Shown here: one piece after another, positions 33,959-45,723 of the stretch | Position numbering within the stretch: position 1 is the stretch's first letter | Layout: the number at the start of each line of letters is the position of its first letter | NCBI GenBank assembly: GCA_029204225.1 | Contig: CM055092.1 | Location: forward strand, 45,886,087-45,950,086 | Length of the DNA: 64,000 bases | Source: Diphasiastrum complanatum | Lineage: Eukaryota > Streptophyta > Lycopodiopsida > Lycopodiales > Lycopodiaceae | Direction of reading: 5' to 3' | The notes under the pieces: model-generated | Database searches by the model: none | Told to the model about the DNA's origin: nothing | Seen by the model: only the letters and a program-made list of their open reading frames with translations | Made by a program: the position numbers and the translations under genes

Positions 33959-35360
33959 CAAATTCTCCAGAAGGACGATGGTCTATTTCATAAAGAAAAA
34001 ATTAGAAGCTTTCAACTACTTCAGAATCTTCAAGGAGCATGCAGAAAAGGAGACTGGAAGAATGATCAAGGCCCTAAGATCAGACAACGGTGGAGAATAC
34101 ATCTCTGTCGAGTTTAAGGAGTACTGTCAAAGCCAAGACATTGAACAACAATTCATCACTCCTTACAGTCCTCAGTCTAATGGCTTAGCTGAGAGGAAGA
34201 ATCGTACTCTGGTCGAATCTGCTAAATGTATGCTATCGCATGCATCGTTGCCCAAGAGATTCTGGGCTGAAGCTGTCTCCACTGCAGCTTACGTCCAAAA
34301 CAGATGTTCGACCAAGGCCCTCTCAGACAAGACACCCTACGAGGTGTGGACAGGCTCTAAGCCTTCTTTGAAGAACCTAAGTGTGTTCGGGTGCATTGCC
34401 TACGCGTAGATCCCAAAAGACACAAGGAAGAAATTGGACTTCCAAGGTCTCAAGACCATCCTGATCAGATATACTTCGTCTGATAACACCTACAAGCTGT
34501 ACGATCTTGATACCCAGCAAATCTTATATAGTCGAGATACAGTCTTTATTGAGGATCAATTCGTCGACCTCAAAGACAAGGATGTTGCTCAAGAAGAACC
34601 TACATCTCCTGCCATTGACACGACAGTCCGAGCTTCTGGCTCAGGCGTGTCTATTGTCGACCCACTTCGAGACAGAGAATCAGACGAAGATGTTGCTTCT
34701 ACCCAACAACAAGTCCTAGGAGTGGTTCATCAGTCGAATCCTCTCAGAAGATCAAGCCGAGTGTGCACATAGCCCACAAGGTATACTACTGAGTCTGCCT
34801 GTCTCTTAATGTAGGAACCGACGACAGTCGAAGAGGCACTTAGCCAACCAGACTTTGATCTCTGGAGAGAAGCCATGGACAGAGAGTATTCCTCTCTGAT
34901 CAAGAATCAAACATGCTGATTAGTCAAAGCTCCTATTGACTGCAATATTATTGATTGCAAGTGGATCTTTAAGATCAAATATAATGCCAACGGGGCAATT
35001 GATCAAAGGAAGGCTAGACTAGTAGCACGAGGATTCACCCAGATCCTGAATGTCGACTACAGGGAGACTTTTAATCCAGTCATAAAGCATTCGTCAATCT
35101 GAATGCTCTTGTCTTATGTTGCAGCTGCCGACCTCGAAGTACATCAACTTGATGTACAAACAGCTTATTTGAACGGAGTAATACAAGAAGATATCTACAT
35201 GATCCAACTCGAAGGATACATTCTGAAAGGCATGAAGAATCATGTTTGTAAGTTCCACAAGGCACTGTACGACTTGAAACAGTCTGCGAGAGCTTGGTTT
35301 CAGAGGATCAACACATTCCTCATTGAACAAGGATTTAAACCAAGCACTACAGACATCATG
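33828..35360 (+). pseudogene. Copia integrase and partial reverse transcriptase
   Basis: Integrase core at 33828-34409 (FITFIDKFSRRTMVYF, LRSDNGGEYISVEF, SNGLAERKNRTLVE). The linker follows at 34434-34772 after a stop near 34408. Reverse transcriptase begins near 34860 (WREAMDREYSSL, IDCKWIFKIKY, VARGFTQI, VQTAYLNG) and is cut off after WFQRINTFLIEQGFKPS. At least three stops interrupt it, so it is non-functional. Confidence 0.85.
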
Positions 35361-35853
35361 TCCACTCTGTACTTTCACATCTGTACACCTGTATTATGTA
35401 TATATACATATTCTGGACACCATTCAGACTATGATGATGATTAGATGATTAAGTGAGTGAAGAAGAGACTAAGAGAAGAGATTTCATTTCTTATTACAAA
35501 CAAAATAAGCTTCGTAGGCACACAGTTTTGTCCGCTATTGTATTGTGCTCTGCCGCATTATTAACTTGTATACATGATATACTTAATCTGATACAACTCT
35601 TTGTTCTGCATTCAGATCTGTGTTAATATTGCTATGCTTGTTCTTCATTTTGTCTGATCTTTCTAGCTGCTCTTTCTGGTAATAGATGATCAACTTTTAG
35701 TCTTGTCTTTCGCGAACAATTCACGACTAATTATCAGTCGAGCACAGTCTAGCTCTTTGTGAATCATTCGCGACAGATATTTTGTCTTGAAATTCGTGAC
35801 AAACTATTCATCTAGCGCTTCATCCATTAAATGTTTGGCTATGTAATCTAGAA
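35357..35853 (+). repeat. Partial 3' LTR
   Basis: About 497 bases matching 31669-32163 of the 5' LTR, truncated on both sides. Confidence 0.85.
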
Positions 35854-36594
35854 TTTAGTGTCGCGTCGTAGCGATATTCGGTAGCTAAAATGAATATCTG
35901 ATATCGCAGGCACGCGAGGGAGTGATGGCAAATAAAATTGAATGCAGTGGACTCGCATGGTTGCGATATTGCCTTGACGATCTCTGAATAGCAAAACGTT
36001 TTATGGTGCTGTTTAGCCCTTATATAGATCCCGCAGATTCATCGCAGGCGTTCGGAAATCACCGTTAGATATGCGACACTTCAGATATACGTCAAGTCTT
36101 GTAACGCGTGCGAAGCATTTATGTGAAATTTTGGCCAAATCCATAGGTGACACGTGGGTGGTTGAAAAGAGGACACGTGTATCCGCAGGTGTGGAAGAAT
36201 TATTAATAAAACACACGAATCAGGATTTGGCACGTCTGTGGTTGAAAATATGACACGTGTATTTGCATTTGTGGAGCAATAATTAATAGGACACACCAAT
36301 CATAAATTGGCATGTGGCGCCTTTACATTTAATGCACAAAAAATCTCTCTCTATATAAGTAGAGACCGCGAATGAAAACCATTTGGCTACCAGATTCCTG
36401 AATTGTTCCTTGCTCTCTCTCACGAAAATTTGATATCGGATCCACGTGACCATCAACAGTACTTTTGAGAGTTCTGGTTGCTTCTCGTGATGCTACGAAT
36501 TTGGAACCTATTGGGCTGATATCAGACCCGCGCGAGGATCTGCATTCAAGTAACTCATCTATGACCTAGTCGCGTGTCTGCGATATCAGAAGCA
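35854..36594 (+). promoter_or_regulatory. LTR-like promoter region of an unidentified element
   Basis: Contains an 80-base tandem duplication (36149-36308) with CACGTG words and a TATA box (ctatataag, 36351-36359) about 240 bases before an ATG. A gcgatatcagaagc word at 36580-36593 resembles a diverged primer site. Together this looks like U3-R-U5 plus primer site, or a cellular promoter remnant. No partner LTR is visible. Confidence 0.4.
36149..36308. repeat. 80-bp tandem duplication with G-box-like words
   Basis: Two adjacent copies sharing tggttgaaaa, gacacgtgtat and aattaata phrases. The copies differ at roughly a fifth of positions. Confidence 0.75.
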
Positions 36595-36630
36595 ATGGCA
36601 AGGACTAAACAGATCGCACGTCCAAAGTAA
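36595..36630 (+). other. Eleven-codon ORF resembling the histone H3 tail
   Basis: The reading is MARTKQIARPK then TAA. Seven of the first eight residues after Met (ARTKQ-AR, Ile replacing Thr) match the H3 N-terminus. The start context (aagcaATGG) is good. It may be the broken start of a retroelement protein, an H3 pseudogene scrap or coincidence. Confidence 0.3.
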
Positions 36631-36850
36631 CTTCATTGTGCATATACACATGTTGAATCAAGAATTCTGAAATGGATTGACCTCCCTTTGAAACTTTGAA
36701 CTCTAAAATTCTTCCTTTCCAAAAGTTTCTGTAATCCATATTTGATTTCTTTCTTTTGCGAAATGCACCTTTTGATGAGGGATGCATTACAACCCATTGA
36801 AACTTTCTGTATGTGAATGGTATCCATAACCCTTCAGGAATTCCTTTCAT
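36605..36850 (-). other. Unrecognised 81-codon ORF
   Basis: Open frame with a protein-like composition (WIPFTYRKFQWVVMHPS, MDYRNFWKGRILEF). No family is recognised. It overlaps the H3-like start only at its end and may be a fragment of an element protein. Confidence 0.25.
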
Positions 36851-37283
36851 TACAAATAGTGACCGAATTGATCACACTACGCGGTCTTTGATTGCAAGCG
36901 GCCATTGCATAACAGTGCAAGATACAAAACGATTGATAATGAACATCCAAGATACAAAACGATTGATAATGTACAAAATGATTGATAACTTCAGTTAGTT
37001 GAACCATTTATGCAAGTTAGTTTAACTTCAGTCAGTTAAACTCGGGCAGTCTTTTTCCGACGGGCAACAATATATTATCCAGTCACATATCTAGACTCTA
37101 CCCGATGGGAGTTTTGAACTGGCTAAAAATATGCCCGGGAAATTGTAAAAAAAATTTGTTCGGCAAACACCGTTATCGTCCTGCACACATGTAAAAATAT
37201 TATTGGGACATGTGAACATCGAATAGTTGAAAAGTCAAAAAAAAGTATCTTTACAAAGGGCCCTTATAGTGCTTGGACCTCCC
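36851..37283. other. Spacer, nothing recognised
   Basis: Contains three copies of acaaaacgattgataa-type words (36929-36985) and little else. Confidence 0.4.
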
Positions 37284-39425
37284 CTAATGAGTAGCTCGAA
37301 GATATCTCATGACTCTGATAAGAGCCTTCCAATGTGTTACACCAGGGTTAGTCATAAACTGACTGAGAGAGTTGACTGCAAAAGCTATGTCTGGCCTGGT
37401 ATAGATCATGGCATACATAAGAGATCCTATAATAGAATGGTAAGGATACTCACGCATCTGTTGCTTCTCATTAATTGTTTGTGAACAATGATCCTTTGAC
37501 AATTTGAGACCTGGTTCCATTGGTGAGAGAGCTAACTTGCAATTAATCAGAATATATCTGACTAACATGTTGTAGATGTACCTCTGTTGTGTAATGTAGA
37601 CCAACTTCTGTTTTCTGTCTCTGTGGATTTGTATACCAAGGCAGAAATGAGCTTCGCCCAGATCGGTCATGTCGAATTCGGAAGAAAGCATTGTCTTGGC
37701 CTCTTTTATCAAATCGGTACTGTTGTTGAAAAGAAATGTATTATTCACGTATAAAGTGATAATGATAGAAGACTGCTGCACTGCTTTGAAGTAAACATTT
37801 GAATCTGAAGAGCTTGGTGTGTAGCTCTGATCAATAAGAAAAGTATTGATCCTTTGAAACCATGCTCGAGTAGATTGCTTCAAGTCATTAAGTGCTTTAT
37901 GGATTTTACACACATGATTGTGTTTACCCTCGATAATATAACCTTCGGGTTGCACCATGTAAATGTCTTCTTTGATAACTTCATAGATATGTTGTCTGTA
38001 CATCCATTTGATGTATTTCCAAATCTATTGCAACGACAAATGATAGCAAAACTCGAATAGAAGAATGCCTGACTATTGGACTGAAGGTCTTAGTGTAATC
38101 AACGTTGTATATCTAAGAAAATCCTCTGGCAACAAGTCATGCCTTTCTCCTGTTGATGCTTCCATCTGCATTGTACTTGACTTTGAAAATCCAATTGCAA
38201 TCAACTATGTTTTTGCTAGTAGGTAATTCGACAATTGTCCATGTATGGTTCTTGATAAGAGATGAATACTTTTCATCCATAGTTTCTTTTCAGAGATCTG
38301 AATTAGGCTGACTGAGTGTCTCTTGGACAGACGTCGGTTCCTGAACAAGGTAGGCTGCAGACTCGTCGATATACCAGTTAGGTGGTTTGCTTGCTCTTGA
38401 AGATCTTTTGGGTAATAGAGAAGTTGATCATTTCCATCATACTGTAGTTGCTGAACTGCAACAATATTATATTCTGATTTGCCGTTGATTTGTTGTTCAT
38501 CAAAATTAGAAGAGCTTGGACCTTCAATGGGAATAGTCGACTGAGAAACTAGAAAGTTCAATGTGTCAGGAGAATCTGACAGGTCGGCTACATGGGGACT
38601 ACCTTTTCCTTTGAGGTCTTGAAACTGATCTTGGATGAAGATGACATCCCAGCTAATGAATATCTTCAACTCGATGGGATCGAAGAGCTTGTAGGCTTGA
38701 TATGAAGTAGTGTAGCTAATGAAAATACATTTGATACTCTGGAAGTTGAGCTTCTTTCTGAGATCACGAGGTATCTGCGCAAAAGCAGGACATCCAAAAA
38801 CTCATAGGTTTGATAAAGAAGGTTTGCTACCTGTACAAACTTCGAATGGTGTTTTGTCTGAGAGACCTTTAGTAGGACATCTATTCTAAATATAGGTTGT
38901 TGTTGAAACAGCTTCATCCCAGAAGGACTTCAGAAGTGTCGCACGTGACATGCACTTTGCCAATTCAACTAAGGTCCTGTTTTTTCTCTCAGCAAGACCA
39001 TTTGACTGAGGCGAATAGGAGGTAATGTATTGTTGCTCAATGTCATTGTTAAGGTAATATTCCTTGAATTCAGTGGAGATGTATTCTCCCCCGTTATCTG
39101 ACCTCAATGTTTTGATTCGTTTGCTAGTTTGATTCTCAACATGCTCTTTGAATTGTCTGAATTTGATGAAAGCCTTAATAAAATAAACAGCTGTTCTTTT
39201 GAAGAATTTGTCAATAAAGGTAATGAAATACTTTGCATCTAGCAATGAAGGAGTTTGCATAGGTCCACAGATATCTATATGAACAACATCTAATAGATGC
39301 CTATGGTTTGATCTAAAAGGAATCCTAGCCTGCTTTCCAAAGAAACAACTATGGCAGACAAGGAGATCAACCTTACCAGAAGGATAGTCGAGATCAAGAA
39401 CCAAGGATTGTCTGGACATGTTCAA
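37284..39425 (-). mobile_element. Ty1/copia element, integrase to RNase H start, dead RT
   Basis: Minus-strand frames: integrase at 39425-38886 (VVHIDICGPMQTPS, LRSDNGGEYISTEF, SNGLAERKNRTLVE) and linker at 38917-38205. Reverse transcriptase and the connection to RNase H are at 38003-37284 (VQPEGYIIEGKHNHVCKIHKAL, MTDLGEAHFCLGIQIHRD, PYHSIIGSLMYAMIYTRPD). The polymerase signature reads YVNN instead of YVDD, removing both catalytic aspartates. Several stops are present. Gag, protease and both LTRs are missing. The wording resembles the family at 31273-35853. Confidence 0.9.
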
Positions 39426-39457
39426 AACAGATGCATGGATTGTCTAGTCATCTACTT

Positions 39458-40325
39458 TCAAAGAAGAAATTTGAAAGAGTCAAGAACCATGCCATTAGGA
39501 CCAGGAATAATGGGACAATGTATTTGAGATAACGCACTGATTTGAGGAACCGAAAGAGTCGGATTCGTTTGAACAACAACCAGCAGCTTATCAACCTTAG
39601 TATGCAGAGGTACTGAAGAACTGAAAGGGGTGGGCAACAAGGGTGGCAATGCAGAATTCGCAGATGTGGACCCCAAAGAGGACTTCACCAGTGGAGTGGC
39701 TGTAACTTCAAGACGAAATGAAGGAAGAGGCTAAGGCCGCCCCAGAGACCGTATAACAGGAAGGGAGCAAGAAGTGACCACATGACCTAGACTGCGACAA
39801 CGATAACATGAATTTGGGAGACCTTTAAAGACAACAGGCGGCAAGAAAGAGCGATTCAAATATGAAACTACACTTGCTCCACTAGAGGCTGCTAGCTTCC
39901 ACATGATACAAGCCCTGATATGAGGAGAATTAGTAAAAGACGCAATAGGCTACAAAAGCAGTATGTGGCTGAGACTATTGAGCACCATCTCCAAGGCATG
40001 ATGGAACTTAGAGAGGAAAAAAAGTAACTCCACCCAAACTGACACCTCCATCTGGGAAGCGTCATATGTGGAAAAGCCATCAGTGTATCAAGTAACATAC
40101 ACAAGATTACCCCCAAAAAGGTATGCCCATTGGCAAGCACAACATTCACCTCCTGAACACTGCCAAAAGAAAAGATGAAAAAAACTCTTGCCCATAGGCT
40201 AAGAGCCCAGAACCTTGACGTTAAAGTGACCCCACTGGACCCCATCCGCAAAGGGTGGTTTTTCCAGAAAATAAACAACAACTATGGTGTCAGCTAGGAG
40301 GGATAAATAATTTGAAAAAAGAGTG
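39458..40325 (-). pseudogene. DUF4283/zinc-knuckle (LINE ORF1-like) pseudogene, downstream part
   Basis: Reading the minus strand from 40325: NYLSLLADTIVVVYFLEK, then after a TAG and frame changes MEVSVWVELLFFPL, which fits the PVWVRLPxLP signature of DUF4283. Near 39810 comes a zinc knuckle, CYRCRSLGHVVTSC (CX2CX4HX4C). This order is that of plant LINE ORF1/DUF4283 proteins, presumed RNA binding. Its upstream part continues in frame at 57030, beyond the 16.7-kb DNA transposon. Copia sequence cuts off its downstream end near 39425. Confidence 0.7.
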
Positions 40326-40357
40326 GCACAACTACATACATTGGCAATTTGCCACGC
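40326..40357 (+). repeat. Left terminal inverted repeat
   Basis: 32 bases starting GCACAACTACATACATTGGC and ending TTTGCCACGC, paired with 56999-57030. Confidence 0.88.
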
Positions 40358-40660
40358 ATATAAGACGAGGGTCAATTTGGAGCTCGTCCGGTTCACGTGG
40401 CAATTCGTGTGACAATCGCATGGCAATGCGCGTGGCAACTGACGCGTGGTAGAGCCACGCCGACAAATTTTCTGGCCAACAACACCCCGTCCATGGCAAA
40501 GAAATGGCAGAAATTTTAAAAATTTTAAATTTCATGGTTCTACCATGCGTGGCTGTACCACACGTGGTTTTGCCACGCATGGCAAATTTTCTAGGATCTA
40601 GATTTTGAAAAATAGCACTGGCGTGGTTCTATTACGCGTGGATGTACCACGCAGAATTTT
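40358..40660. repeat. Left subterminal repeat region
   Basis: At least eight copies of GCGTGG/CCACGC-centred words in both orientations, such as gacgcgtggtagagccacgcc and tgccacgcatggca. In En/Spm-type elements such clustered subterminal motifs bind the accessory protein TnpA. Confidence 0.8.
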
Positions 40661-40726
40661 TTGTGCAAAAAAAAAGTGCACGAAATGAAATTTGTGTTTC
40701 TCAATGCGTCGATTGTATTGTATTGT

Positions 40727-40872
<146 letters not shown>

Positions 40873-41158
40873 GTGGTTACACAATGTAGGTTAGCATTCA
40901 ATTGATAGTATTTGTGGTTGATTTGAAGAAGATAGTTGATTATAATTAAATGAGTTATGTTATGAATCTTTGAATGTTAATTTTGTGAGATTAAGTGATG
41001 CATTCACATGTCATTTTAATAAATGATTTGTTATATTGTGTGGTGATTGAATCAATGTGATTTTTAATAAAAGTCAATAACCAATAAGTAAAGTAAATGA
41101 AACTCATTAATAAGCAAGAAAGATTAATAAAAATGACTATTAGATAATAGAAGCAAAT

Positions 41159-42055
41159 GAGACGAATGTAGCAAGAATTTACCATAGGATGAATGCCTTG
41201 TTGAGCAAGATGGTCCACCAAGGCATTGTAGCCTTGTTGGTACCCAATCTTATATTCGGCATTCATGTATTCTCTCCCAAAATCTCTTTGCTATACAAAT
41301 ATGAATACAATCATTTAGATACAAAACATGATTTGTAATTAAAAACATTACTAAAATAATTATAATAAAATCAAACTAAAAAAACAAAACTTACAAATTG
41401 GGCTTGTAAATTGGATTTCCCCCCCGAGCCAAGGTGAGATTGGCCCAAGAGATTGATTCTTGATTTGGTCGCTTCTCATTGTTGTTTGAAGCTATCCGGA
41501 CTCGGATGTTTGGACTCGTGTATCACCTTTGCCCAATCTTTCTTTGAAGCCCATCCCGGCCTTTTTTTTCCCATTTTTTACATATCTTCATAAGGATTGA
41601 CGCTTATGATGAATATGTGTACACATATTCGTGAATGCCCACACCTCTCCAAATATATTTGATTGAGGAAACTCACTATTCAAAAGCGCAAGTATCTTAT
41701 TCTTGTCATCTTGGTTTTGTTGCTCCCAAGGAGTGAATAAGTTGTGGCCAAAATATTTGAGAGCAAGGTCGTGCATCCTATTGATGATGGCGTTGCCTTT
41801 GGTATTCTTGATGATGGAGGCATCATCTTCTAAATCATAAAACAAATTGGATGATTCCTCCGATGGGACATCCACCGAAGGATTACCTCTATTGGAATCG
41901 GGCTCCTCTTCAGAAAGACAAAGATGTTTCAATCTGTGTCTCTCATCGGGAGATAGCAAACCATAAAAGTCCGTAATCCGATCGAAACCGAATCCTCCTC
42001 TTGCACTAGAAGAAGATCTTGGTCTTCTCCTAGAATCACTACCACTAGAAGACAT
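41159..42055 (-). pseudogene. Second protein of the DNA transposon (Transposase_24/TnpA-like)
   Basis: First exon from 42055: MSSSGSDSRRRPRSSSSARG, a Ser/Arg-rich start, then ITDFYGLLSPDERHRLKHL and LALKYFGHNLFTPW. A donor (GAG/GTGTGG) occurs near 41640. A middle exon (about 41560-41395) reads GWASKKDWAKVIHESKHPSP and, past one TGA, INLLGQSHLGSGGKSNLQ. A last exon (41286-about 41180) reads FGREYMNAEYKIGYQQG. The layout resembles the plant Transposase_24 (Ptta/En-Spm) family partner of CACTA transposases, probably a DNA-binding protein. Family assignment is moderate, and one nonsense codon breaks it. Confidence 0.55.
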
Positions 42056-42179
42056 TGTGTGTGTAAAGAGGAAGAGAAAGAGAGAGATAAAAGCTTAACA
42101 AATGGAATGAAAAAAAAAAAGAGCTTGAGAAAAAGAGAAAGCTTGAGAAAGAGAGAGCTCAAGAAAAGTAAAACTTCAA

Positions 42180-42512
<333 letters not shown>

Positions 42513-42559
42513 ATCACTAACACAATGAAAGCAATAACAAAGAAACACTATGCAAAAAA

Positions 42560-45120
42560 CTAGTGAAGAAATGCATTCAAAAACACTCTATTTAAAGCAT
42601 TTTTGCGTGGCCAATTTTTGCCACACGTGACAAAATAATATTTTTTAATGTTGTCGTACTCTGATGGCCTGCAAGGTAACAAAATGCAAATTTTTTTGTG
42701 CCCACGGCCTGCAAGGTGTCAAAATGTAATTGTGTGCAAAAAAAAAAATCATTACTTTAGTGATTAAAAAAAAGAGTGAGAATTTATTTACAAATTGTAA
42801 AAATTTAAATGTCTTGTCTCATTTACAAGTGAAAGTGAGACAAGACATTTAATTTTTATATTTTAGAAAACAACTTATAAAATAATAAGACATTAAATTT
42901 AAGTAATATACAAAATTATCTTAGAACTTATAAAAGAATAAAGAATAGTATGACATGTTTTATGTTTTTTTTATTTTTTTTATTTTAGTGACATGTAAGG
43001 GAATTGTCGAGGAGCCGCGCACCCACTCGAGCCCACCCGAGCCCGCGCGCTCACCCGAGTCCGTGGCTCAAAGTGGTCACGAACCAAGTGGCCGTGGACC
43101 AAAATTTATCTTTAAAAAAAATAGCATGACTTCAAAAACTTTCAAAAGCAAAAACTTCAAAAACTCCAAAAACTTTCAAAATCTTCAAGTACCAACCTCT
43201 AAGCATCAAAAGCATCAAAAGATCTTCAAGATCAAAGCTCCAAACAGTACAACTACTGAGGAGATTCTTCTAGAAAGTTAGAAACTACCACATCTACGTT
43301 CTAAAAAATAGTCCGATAAACTTGCAACTCTTTCCGTAGATAAACAACTATTGCATGCCTGATCCATAACATTCCCAATTCGTTTTGAGGCACACGCACA
43401 AATCCACGAGACAGAGTTCCTGGACAGAGTTTCTGGTCCCGGAACGTCCACAATACGGAACGGATTCCTCTCGGATCGCATTCCGTTGTGTAATAGATCC
43501 TAACACCACAATAGGGCAAACACTAACTGATCCACCCAACCTTGCCTACTCCCTGATATGGAACAAGCCCCTCCTAGCCCAGTGTGAGGCCGGGAAGCAT
43601 GCATACTGCCAAGTGTTGCCCATGTGGCACTGACGTGGCCGACTGCATGTCGGGACCCAACATGGGGCCCTATCCTGCGCTGACAGGTTCCCTAGGCTGT
43701 GTTAGGCCCACCATGGCTATGGACCGTGCTGAGGCACACTACTCACACTATCTTGCCCTGTTGGTCATGTACGCTGCTGGACACAACCTTGATTGTGGTA
43801 TCTGACCTCTTGTGTTATCTAGGGTTGGGCACTGGTTACATGCTCGTAACATGCTACAACTCAGGTTTGAGTACACATTGTTCTTGATTGGTCTTGTTAG
43901 AAGTCTAAACCATTAAGATCCATCATTATTAACAAATAAATATATTGTGTTGAATGCACAAGTGCAAGGTCACTCAACCCAATATTCAAGTTGAAGAAAT
44001 AGTGGATGATGATGTTTATTTAAAGAAAGCGAACATCAATCAATCAAGCTTTAGAACATATTCTCCTTATTCATCGTTAGTAGATCATCAATGTTCATCT
44101 ACCCAAACCTTCCATGCCATAAGGTAATGATCATGAGACACTTGCAACATTTGTTTTGAATCACAAAATTCGCTTTTGTCTTGGCACCATCTGAACAATA
44201 TTTGGTCAATCCAATCATTCCAAGAGAAAACTTAGAATGGCCATCAAAGAATTTGTTGGTCACCTTAAAGCGCCTCAAATTTTTTGAGCTTCCGCGGAAG
44301 CTATCCGTCCTTCCACAACCCTCATGATCTCATAAATGAAAGCCAATAGACCGAGTTGCAATTGCAGCATCTATGTTTGAGTGATTTTGATGATCTACAT
44401 AGTTAATTGAATGATAGTGAAGTGATTTGCTATCCTAGAAACATGGTTGCTTTGATTGCTTGATCATAGTGATTTTAGGAGCAATTGCCACATAGTCAAT
44501 TTAGATGCACTTAATATAGCCTAAATCTGAAGCTAGTCTTGATTTATTTGGTGATTTTGCAAACTCCAGTACTCGATTGGTCTTGTTAGATGTCTATCAT
44601 TATTCTCAAAGTTGATGCATTGAATGTATTTGTATTTTGTCAATTTCACGTGTACTTCAATAAGATATAATATTAATTTTGTTCGTATATTACAGATCAA
44701 ATATCTTTATCACGATCAACCAACAAATATGTCATCTGCTGAAGAAATGTCTCGAAACAGGTATTTATATTGTAGTATTTATGAAATAATATGTACTTAT
44801 GATATGGACATGTAGCATTGTGTGTTGCATATGACATTTTTTTTGGTGTTAATGCTCAAAGCACAACGCCTTCACGAGATTTCAAAAAATTAAAAAAGGA
44901 TGGAAGCTTATCATAAAAGCAAATCACGAAAAAGAGCACAAATGATTGATCGAGTACTTAGTGGAGGATCATCGTCATCAAGTTTTGGCACTCGACCTCG
45001 ACAAAGAACTACGATACTATATATTTGTAATTATTAAAAATTTGAGAACAGATTAATTGTCATGCAAATCATTTTTTGCATCAACAAGCTAACCATTCTT
45101 ATGTTTGTTACATGAAATTA
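42560..45120. other. Transposon interior without recognised genes
   Basis: Begins with one more gcgtggcc...gccacacgtg motif pair (42605-42630). 43010-43900 is more GC-rich with short meaningless ORFs. 43900-45100 is AT-rich, with a possible 5' end of the transposase gene near 44730 (MSSAEEMSRNRY). Confidence 0.45.
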
Positions 45121-45630
45121 GTATTAAAAAGAGTACGACGAAAAGATATATTGTGAGTGTAAGCAATGCAAAGGATTTAAAATTCGACCAAGACGAAATG
45201 TGGCACAAAATTTGTGGAAGTTTGGAAAGCATGTTGAGGAGCTTGATGTGGTTTTGGAGGTATATTTTATTTGCTTAGTATTGGTCTTTATCATACACAA
45301 TGTTTAAAAAAAAAAGACTAATGCATGTATACTTTTTCTCTTTTTAAGAATAGTACATTGGTGTCAACCTCTTGCACAATTGATAATCTTATCAACAAGA
45401 TAAGAAATATTGATTCTGGATCATCTTTGGCATTGGACGAAGATCTAGCTCATGATTTTATTGATGAGGTCATTAGTGACTACACATCGAGTAATGTGGA
45501 GGTTATGCATATTCCTATGTCTCATATATCCACTCACTCCTCCAGTCTTGACATTGATCCTACTTCCATGGATTCTGATCATCTCATAGTTTCATCACAT
45601 AGATTGTATCCAATCCACAACACCTTGTGA
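45121..45630 (+). pseudogene. Transposase-associated-domain-like fragment
   Basis: About 45130-45260 reads IYCECKQCKGFKIRPRRN then NLWKFGKHVEELDVVLE. This resembles the Cys-containing transposase-associated domain at the N-terminus of CACTA transposases (CPCKKC... type). After a likely intron, 45325-45630 gives an acidic Ser-rich frame (SGSSLALDEDLAHDFIDEV). It may be an N-terminal part of either the transposase or the SET protein. Confidence 0.4.
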
Positions 45631-45723
45631 AAATCCTATCCCAAGCTCTATCCATCTCATGATGTCACCACATACAGATATTGTGCATGCCATCACACCC
45701 AATGTATATCGTACAGTTCTTCT

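Larger units (their letters stand above)
31273..35853 (+). mobile_element. Ty1/copia element with complete 5' LTR, deleted 3' half
   Basis: The 5' LTR is 31273-32346, followed by primer site, gag-protease-pre-integrase (32498-33958), integrase and linker (33828-34772) and the first part of reverse transcriptase (to about 35360). Reverse transcriptase ends mid-domain and joins directly to the middle of the 3' LTR (35357-35853). One deletion therefore removed the YVDD region, RNase H and half the LTR. The 5' end lies within the reverse transcriptase of the copia element before it, so it is a nested insertion. Confidence 0.92.
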
